NCBI GenBank assembly: GCA_031287585.1
Contig: JAITST010000391.1
Span: 1-11,035, forward strand
DNA: 11,035 nucleotides
Source of the DNA: Planctomycetaceae bacterium
GTDB taxonomy: Bacteria > Planctomycetota > Planctomycetia > Pirellulales > Thermoguttaceae
Reading direction: 5' to 3'
Shown: positions 7,471 through 11,035 of the stretch, piece by piece
Position numbering within the stretch: the first letter of the stretch is position 1
Layout of the letters: every line of letters starts with the position of its first letter
Program-made: the position numbers and the translations under genes
The notes under the pieces: model-generated
What the model was told of the DNA's origin: nothing
What the model saw: only the letters and a program-made list of their open reading frames with translations
Database searches by the model: none

Positions 7471-7483
7471 CTCTCATTTGTGT

Positions 7484-7694
7484 GGGTGTATAAAAATTAG
7501 TGGGGAATCCATTGTAATAGTTTTTTAACCACGAACCTCGCGAACCACACGAAACAATTAATTTATGATTTTAGATTTTGTTTTAATACACAAATTCACA
7601 AATCTAAAATAACCCGTTCGTGCGGTTCGCGAGGTTCGTGATCAATCATTGCATTTAATCGAAAATAAAATCTCCAATTTATTTTTACACACCC
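7484..7694. mobile_element. MITE-like element with 8-bp target duplication
   Basis: A 211-bp non-coding element. Its 14-bp terminal inverted repeats are GGGTGTATAAAAAT (7484-7497) and, inverted, GGGTGTGTAAAAAT (7694-7681), with one mismatch. It is flanked by perfect 8-bp direct repeats ATTTGTGT at 7476-7483 and 7695-7702. The ends resemble those of the adjacent IS (GGGTGTGTAAAAC...TTAGT), so it is probably a non-autonomous relative mobilised by that transposase type. The interior is almost entirely a nested palindrome. The flanks are somewhat repetitive, so the direct repeat carries some risk of chance. Confidence 0.65.
7530..7640. repeat. Long nested palindrome inside the MITE
   Basis: Outer arms of 24 bases (7530-7553 and 7617-7640) are complementary with a single mismatch and are rich in CGAACC/GGTTCG. 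Inner arms of 11 bases (7568-7578 ATTTTAGATTT and 7600-7610 AAATCTAAAAT) are perfect. Single-stranded DNA or RNA from here would fold into a two-tier hairpin. Confidence 0.85.
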
Positions 7695-7729
7695 ATTTGT
7701 GTATTTGTGTCAGATTTTTCTCTACCCGA

Positions 7730-7758
7730 TTGAATCGTGTTTGTGTTTGTGGTATCAT
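7730..7758 (+). promoter_or_regulatory. Promoter of guaB
   Basis: TTGAAT (7730-7735), a 17-base spacer and TATCAT (7753-7758), preceded by an extended TG. Predicted transcription starts near 7765, leaving a leader of about 67 bases. The promoter lies 36 bases beyond the MITE, so the insertion has not removed it. Confidence 0.5.
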
Positions 7759-7831
7759 TTCTGTTCGGGCTTGTATTGATGCAGAGACGTATCTAACTAT
7801 AACACTACTACACAACAACAGCGAGGTACTA

Positions 7832-9292
7832 ATGGATATTTTTGGTGAACAGGGTATTACTTTTGATGATGTTTTACTTGAACCGCGTTATAGTGAAGTT
7901 GTTCCGTCTAACGTTGATATTGGTACTCGTTTGACGCGACGGATTTCTTTGACTATTCCTGTTATCAGTTCCCCAATGGATACTGTCACCGAGTCGGCGA
8001 TGGCTATTGCTCTTGCTCAACTCGGCGGACTTGGTGTCATTCATAAAAATCTTACGATAGATGCGCAGACTGAGGAAGTTGCACAAGTTAAGCGTTCCGC
8101 GAATGGTATCATTCCGCATCCCGCTACGTTGCCGCCGACTGCGCAAGTTAGTGAAGCACGTGAGATTATGAATACTGCGGGTGTTTCGGGTGTTCCGATA
8201 GTTGAGGCAGACGGGCGGCTTTGCGGTATTATCACACGGCGTGATTTACGCTTTCTGGAAAACTGGTCATTACCTGTGTCTGACGTTATGACTTCCACAA
8301 ACCTTGTAACTTCCACAGGTAACGTAACTCTCGCGGATGCCGAAAAAGTATTGATGGAAAAAAAGGTAGAGAAACTTCTACTAGTGGACGAAAACAACAG
8401 ACTAACGGGACTGATTACTATCAAGGACATCGACATGATGCGCCGTTATCCTCTCGCTACCAAAGACGCGCTCGGACGATTACGAGTAGGTGCCGCGGTT
8501 GGAGTTTACGATTACGAACGTATCGAACGGTTATTACAAGTTGGTGTTGATGTGTTGGTAGTTGACAGTGCGCACGGTCATTCGTCAAACGTTATCGAAA
8601 CTGTTCGCAAGATAAAAAGTCAGTATGACATTGACGTTATCGCGGGTAACATCGCAACGGGTGAAGGTTGTAAGGCGTTGATTGATGCTGGTGCGGATGC
8701 TGTTAAGGTCGGTATAGGACCAGGTTCGATTTGTACTACGCGTGTTGTTTCGGGTGTTGGTGTACCGCAGATAACTGCTGTTCATCGTGCGACGGAAGCG
8801 GCAAAGGGGAGTGACGTTTCGATAATCGCGGACGGCGGAATACGTTATTCAGGCGACATAACAAAAGCGATAGCGGCTGGTGCGAATGTTGTAATGCTTG
8901 GCGGTTTGCTTGCCGGATTGGACGAAAGTCCGGGCGAGTTGATACTGTATCACGGACGAACGTTTAAGTCGTATCGCGGTATGGGGTCGATGGGAGCGAT
9001 GGTGAAAGGTTCAAGCGAACGGTATCGCCAGTCGTCGGGTTCGGGACCGGATAAGTTAGTGCCGGAGGGTGTTGAAGGACGCGTACCATATCGCGGACAA
9101 CTCGCACCGTTTTTATATCAACTTGTTGGTGGTTTACGTGCTGGTATGGGATATTGCGGTACGAAAACAATTGACGAGTTACGGACACGGGCTCGGTTTA
9201 TTCGGGTCTCGGATGCAAGCGTGAGAGAGAATCATCCTCACGACATTGTAATAACACAGGAAGCACCTAATTACAGTACAGACGATAATTGA
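7832..9292 (+). CDS. guaB: IMP dehydrogenase
   Basis: Catalyses NAD-dependent oxidation of IMP to XMP, the committed step of GTP synthesis, in the cytoplasm. The 486-residue length is normal for bacterial IMPDH. A TIM-barrel start (GITFDDVLLEP, 8-18; SSPMDTVTE, 47-55) is interrupted by two CBS domains (about 103-205), which bind adenine nucleotides in this family. Catalytic motif GPGSICTTR carries Cys301; the IMP phosphate site is ADGGIRYSGD (333-342); the mobile flap reads PEGVEGRVPYRG (411-422) with the conserved Arg417. All key residues are present. ATG at 7832 is chosen over the longer open frame (from 7649) because GAGG lies five bases upstream and the family begins here; the extension would run into the MITE. 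The next gene starts 70 bases downstream without an obvious terminator and may be cotranscribed. Confidence 0.97.
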   Translation: MDIFGEQGITFDDVLLEPRYSEVVPSNVDIGTRLTRRISLTIPVISSPMDTVTESAMAIALAQLGGLGVIHKNLTIDAQTEEVAQVKRSANGIIPHPATLPPTAQVSEAREIMNTAGVSGVPIVEADGRLCGIITRRDLRFLENWSLPVSDVMTSTNLVTSTGNVTLADAEKVLMEKKVEKLLLVDENNRLTGLITIKDIDMMRRYPLATKDALGRLRVGAAVGVYDYERIERLLQVGVDVLVVDSAHGHSSNVIETVRKIKSQYDIDVIAGNIATGEGCKALIDAGADAVKVGIGPGSICTTRVVSGVGVPQITAVHRATEAAKGSDVSIIADGGIRYSGDITKAIAAGANVVMLGGLLAGLDESPGELILYHGRTFKSYRGMGSMGAMVKGSSERYRQSSGSGPDKLVPEGVEGRVPYRGQLAPFLYQLVGGLRAGMGYCGTKTIDELRTRARFIRVSDASVRENHPHDIVITQEAPNYSTDDN

Positions 9293-9362
9293 CAACTGCA
9301 TGAGGCGGTAATGTTAATGTGTCTGCTAAATAAAAAATCCAGATTGAGGGAAGGAGTTCTCA

Positions 9363-10226
9363 ATGAAATTGCGGTTCAAAGTTGTAATGTTAGTTTTTGG
9401 TTTGTTCACGGCTGTTGGTGTGATGTCGGCGGCAGTGAACGCGGACGATGTTCGTTGGAAGAAACCAAATCAGTTGCCGAAAGTTTCCAATTCAAAGATT
9501 GTTCAGGTTGTTTACAACGAACAGTTTGAACAAGTCGAGACGGCACCTGTTCCAACGACACAGCCCCAGTTGACACCATCTCAATTGGATACTATCTATC
9601 CTGAAAAACGTCCGCAAGCACAAGAGGCGGTTGTACCATCGGCTCCGTTGCCGCAACTGGCACCGATGCCAACTGGTATATATCCGATTCCGACGATTGC
9701 CCCGTCAACGGTAACACCAGCGTTACCGGCACAAATTAGTGACAATTCGACGATAGGGTCGCAAGTGGTAAATACGATTATTAAATGCCCAGCCGACATC
9801 GGTATTCGTTCGATACGTGATGTCAACTACGACATTCGTACAAAGGAAGGCGAATTGTTGCCGCAGGAATGTCCGCTTGCACCGCATGTTTACCAGCCAC
9901 GTCAGTTTAGTTTGACTTGCTATCGTTGGAAGGCAGCCGCTCTTTGCACGAAGGGTGCGTACTTTGAAGACGTACAGCGCGAACGTTACGGTCATACAAT
10001 TTGTCCGGCGTTGCAACCGATATGTTCTGGTGTACGGTTCCTGGCGGATGTTGTTTTGCTGCCGTACAAGATGGGACTCGAAACACCGAACGAATGTGTT
10101 TACACGTTAGGACACTATCGCGTAGGAAATTGCGCCCCGCACACGTTAGACCCGCTTCCGCTATCATTGCGCGGAGCGTTGTTTGAAGCAGGAGCGGTTG
10201 TCGGTGCCGCATACTTGATTCCGTAG
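9363..10226 (+). CDS. Secreted Cys-rich conserved protein (planctomycete-type)
   Basis: Protein of 287 residues, start ATG with AAGGAG six bases upstream. A signal peptide (1-27, likely cut after AVNA) leads to a Pro/Gln-rich linker (about 60-125) and a conserved C-terminal domain (about 180-287). The domain carries YRWKAAALCTKGAYFEDVQ, ERYGH, LPYKMGLETPNECVYTLGHY and RVGNCAPHTLDPLPLSLR. This Trp/Cys/Tyr-rich block matches a family of uncharacterised exported proteins I recall from Planctomycetes. Eight cysteines (142, 170, 186, 195, 214, 221, 245, 257) all lie outside the linker and could form disulfides. No enzymatic motif is visible. It follows guaB, but nothing suggests a role in nucleotide metabolism. 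Function unknown. Confidence 0.8.
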   Translation: MKLRFKVVMLVFGLFTAVGVMSAAVNADDVRWKKPNQLPKVSNSKIVQVVYNEQFEQVETAPVPTTQPQLTPSQLDTIYPEKRPQAQEAVVPSAPLPQLAPMPTGIYPIPTIAPSTVTPALPAQISDNSTIGSQVVNTIIKCPADIGIRSIRDVNYDIRTKEGELLPQECPLAPHVYQPRQFSLTCYRWKAAALCTKGAYFEDVQRERYGHTICPALQPICSGVRFLADVVLLPYKMGLETPNECVYTLGHYRVGNCAPHTLDPLPLSLRGALFEAGAVVGAAYLIP

Positions 10227-10364
10227 TTATTAGTTGTAGTGGTTGTTGTACCGGGTACGTTCGGGAGGGCGTATCCGGTTTATTGGCGTATTGGGTTACG
10301 TTCCAAACAGCGTGCAAACGAAATAAAAGACCAAAGCGTAAGCGGAAAAATAACAATCACACCG

Positions 10365-10620
10365 CTACGGTTGCGAATCAGTTTTGGGAATCTCTGTTTT
10401 CGGGGTGAGTTGTCTTTCAACGTATTCTTGGTCAAACTTGCGGAGAAGTTTGAGTTCTACCGTTGTTTGTTTTCCGTCGCGTTTTTCCACAGTGACGTTT
10501 TTACTGTCAGAGGAAATAAATTTTGGACAACTTCTAAAAACCCCCTTCTCCCACGCCGAAGATGTGATAGAATACTCCGCGTGTATTTTTTTCCCACATT
10601 TTTCCAGCCTCCTGCCAATT
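10365..10620 (-). pseudogene. SHD1-like domain fragment
   Basis: The leftward frame ending at TAG 10367-10365 carries PKFISSDSKNVTVEKRDGKQ, then TTVELKLLRKFDQEYVERQ. This resembles the SHD1 (SLA1 homology 1) domain common in exported planctomycete proteins: beta strands around a K.DGK turn, ending in an L...DQ.YV helix. The usual N-terminal R.W motif is not found in this frame. A neighbouring frame just upstream (NWQEAGKMWEKNTRGVFYHI) looks protein-like and ends in a stop at 10536-10534, so a frameshift near there is possible. The 5' part would run into the IS5-like element that begins near 10629. It is read as a gene tail left after insertion or decay. Confidence 0.4.
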
Positions 10621-10628
10621 TTCAAACA

Positions 10629-11035
10629 ATGAGTCACTCTCACGGTTAGTATTCTTTTTTTGATGTTGAAACGCCTCAATCAAGCCGTCGACTGGGAGAT
10701 GTTTCGCGATGCCCTCAACAGCGTTCGTCGCAAACACGATTCGTCGAAAAAGGTGGGCGACCGCCGTTTGATGTTGTCTTGATGTTCAAGATTCTCGTTC
10801 TGAAGTCCACTTACAATCTCTCCGACGAATCCACCGAATTGTTGATTTGCGACCGGTTGTCGTTCCGTGAATTTCTCGGTTTGTCTCTTGCCGACACAGT
10901 CCCCGATGCCCGCACGATTTGGCTCTTCGCCGAAACACTCAAGTCGGAAAACATGGAACGTCATCTGTTCGACTTGTACAACGAGGAGTTATTCAAGCAA
11001 GGTATTGAAGTGAAGGGTGGCTGCATTATTGACGG
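10629..11035 (+). pseudogene. IS5-family transposase, N-terminal part, disrupted, edge-truncated
   Basis: From 10752 the frame is open to the edge and reads like an IS5-family DDE transposase: GGRPPFDVVLMFKILVLKS, then YNLSDESTELLICDRLSFRE, then FLGLSLADTVPDARTIWLF. It ends GGCIIDG, whose Asp matches the first catalytic Asp. The N-terminal text is broken. MSHSHG (10629) meets TAG at 10647; YSFFDVE follows in that frame; RLNQAVDWEMFRDALNSVRR is in the +1 frame up to about 10750. The text then returns by a -1 step at AAAAAGG (10747-10753). At least one stop and two shifts are needed, so decay is likelier than programmed frameshifting, although the last site is a slippery-type A-run. Confidence 0.75.

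Larger units (their letters stand above)
6742..7475 (-). mobile_element. ISKra4-like insertion sequence remnant, copy B
   Basis: Internally deleted leftward IS, about 734 bp. Terminal repeats are GGGTGTGTAAAACTTAGTT at 6742-6760 and, inverted, CCCACTAAATTTTACACTCTC at its other end (7455-7475). It keeps the transposase start region, homologous to copy A, and the transposase C-terminus, but lacks most of the middle. No direct repeat was seen between the two outer flanks (6734-6741 and 7476-7483). Its 7475 end abuts the direct repeat of the neighbouring MITE-like element. Confidence 0.65.

Noticed and set aside
7649..7831. Longer N-terminus for IMP dehydrogenase
   Set aside because: The extension runs through the MITE end and the guaB promoter. 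The family N-terminus begins at MDIFGEQGITFDDVLLEP (7832), with a good ribosome binding site.
10239..10649. Rightward open frame of 136 codons after the 287-residue gene
   Set aside because: No convincing start or recognisable domain. The opposite strand carries the better SHD1-like text, and the frame ends in the IS5 start region.

Overview
The window looks like chromosomal DNA of a planctomycete-type bacterium, possibly a Pirellulales or Thermoguttaceae-like gut lineage. This is an inference from protein families, not from a marker gene. The evidence is a huge lipoprotein made of secretin-type N-domains with Pro/Lys/Glu repeats, a membrane-anchored DUF1573 protein, an SHD1-like fragment, and a secreted Cys-rich protein whose C-terminal half matches a family I recall mainly from Planctomycetes. 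No tRNA, rRNA or CRISPR array was seen.

Layout. 1-276: the start-codon end of a leftward, ISKra4-like insertion sequence (IS copy A), cut by the window edge. 277-561: intergenic, with a possible promoter. 562-4476 (+): a 1304-residue lipoprotein starting at GTG. 4477-4730: a convergent gap with one imperfect palindrome. 4731-6601 (-): a three-gene leftward cluster behind a strong promoter (6688-6715). In transcription order it encodes a small secreted Cys-rich protein (broken), a signal-peptide/C-terminal-TM protein (frameshifted twice), and an intact DUF1573 protein. 6742-7475: IS copy B, an internally deleted and decayed relative of copy A. 7484-7694: a 211-bp MITE-like element with 14-bp terminal inverted repeats resembling the IS ends, flanked by perfect 8-bp direct repeats and containing a long nested palindrome. 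7832-9292 (+): guaB (IMP dehydrogenase), with its own promoter just past the MITE. 9363-10226 (+): the secreted Cys-rich protein. 10365-10620 (-): an SHD1-like gene fragment. 10629-11035 (+): the N-terminal part of a disrupted IS5-family transposase running off the right edge.

How it fits together. guaB is ordinary housekeeping metabolism. Most other genes make exported or envelope proteins. The accessory part is a graveyard: IS remnants, a MITE and degraded exported-protein genes sit side by side, while guaB, the large lipoprotein, the DUF1573 gene and the 287-residue gene are intact. That contrast favours real decay over general sequencing error. The leftward 6601-4731 cluster is the best candidate for an undescribed system: a Cys-rich exported peptide, a membrane partner and a DUF1573 protein. 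Its function cannot be read from the sequence, and two of its three genes appear broken in this copy.
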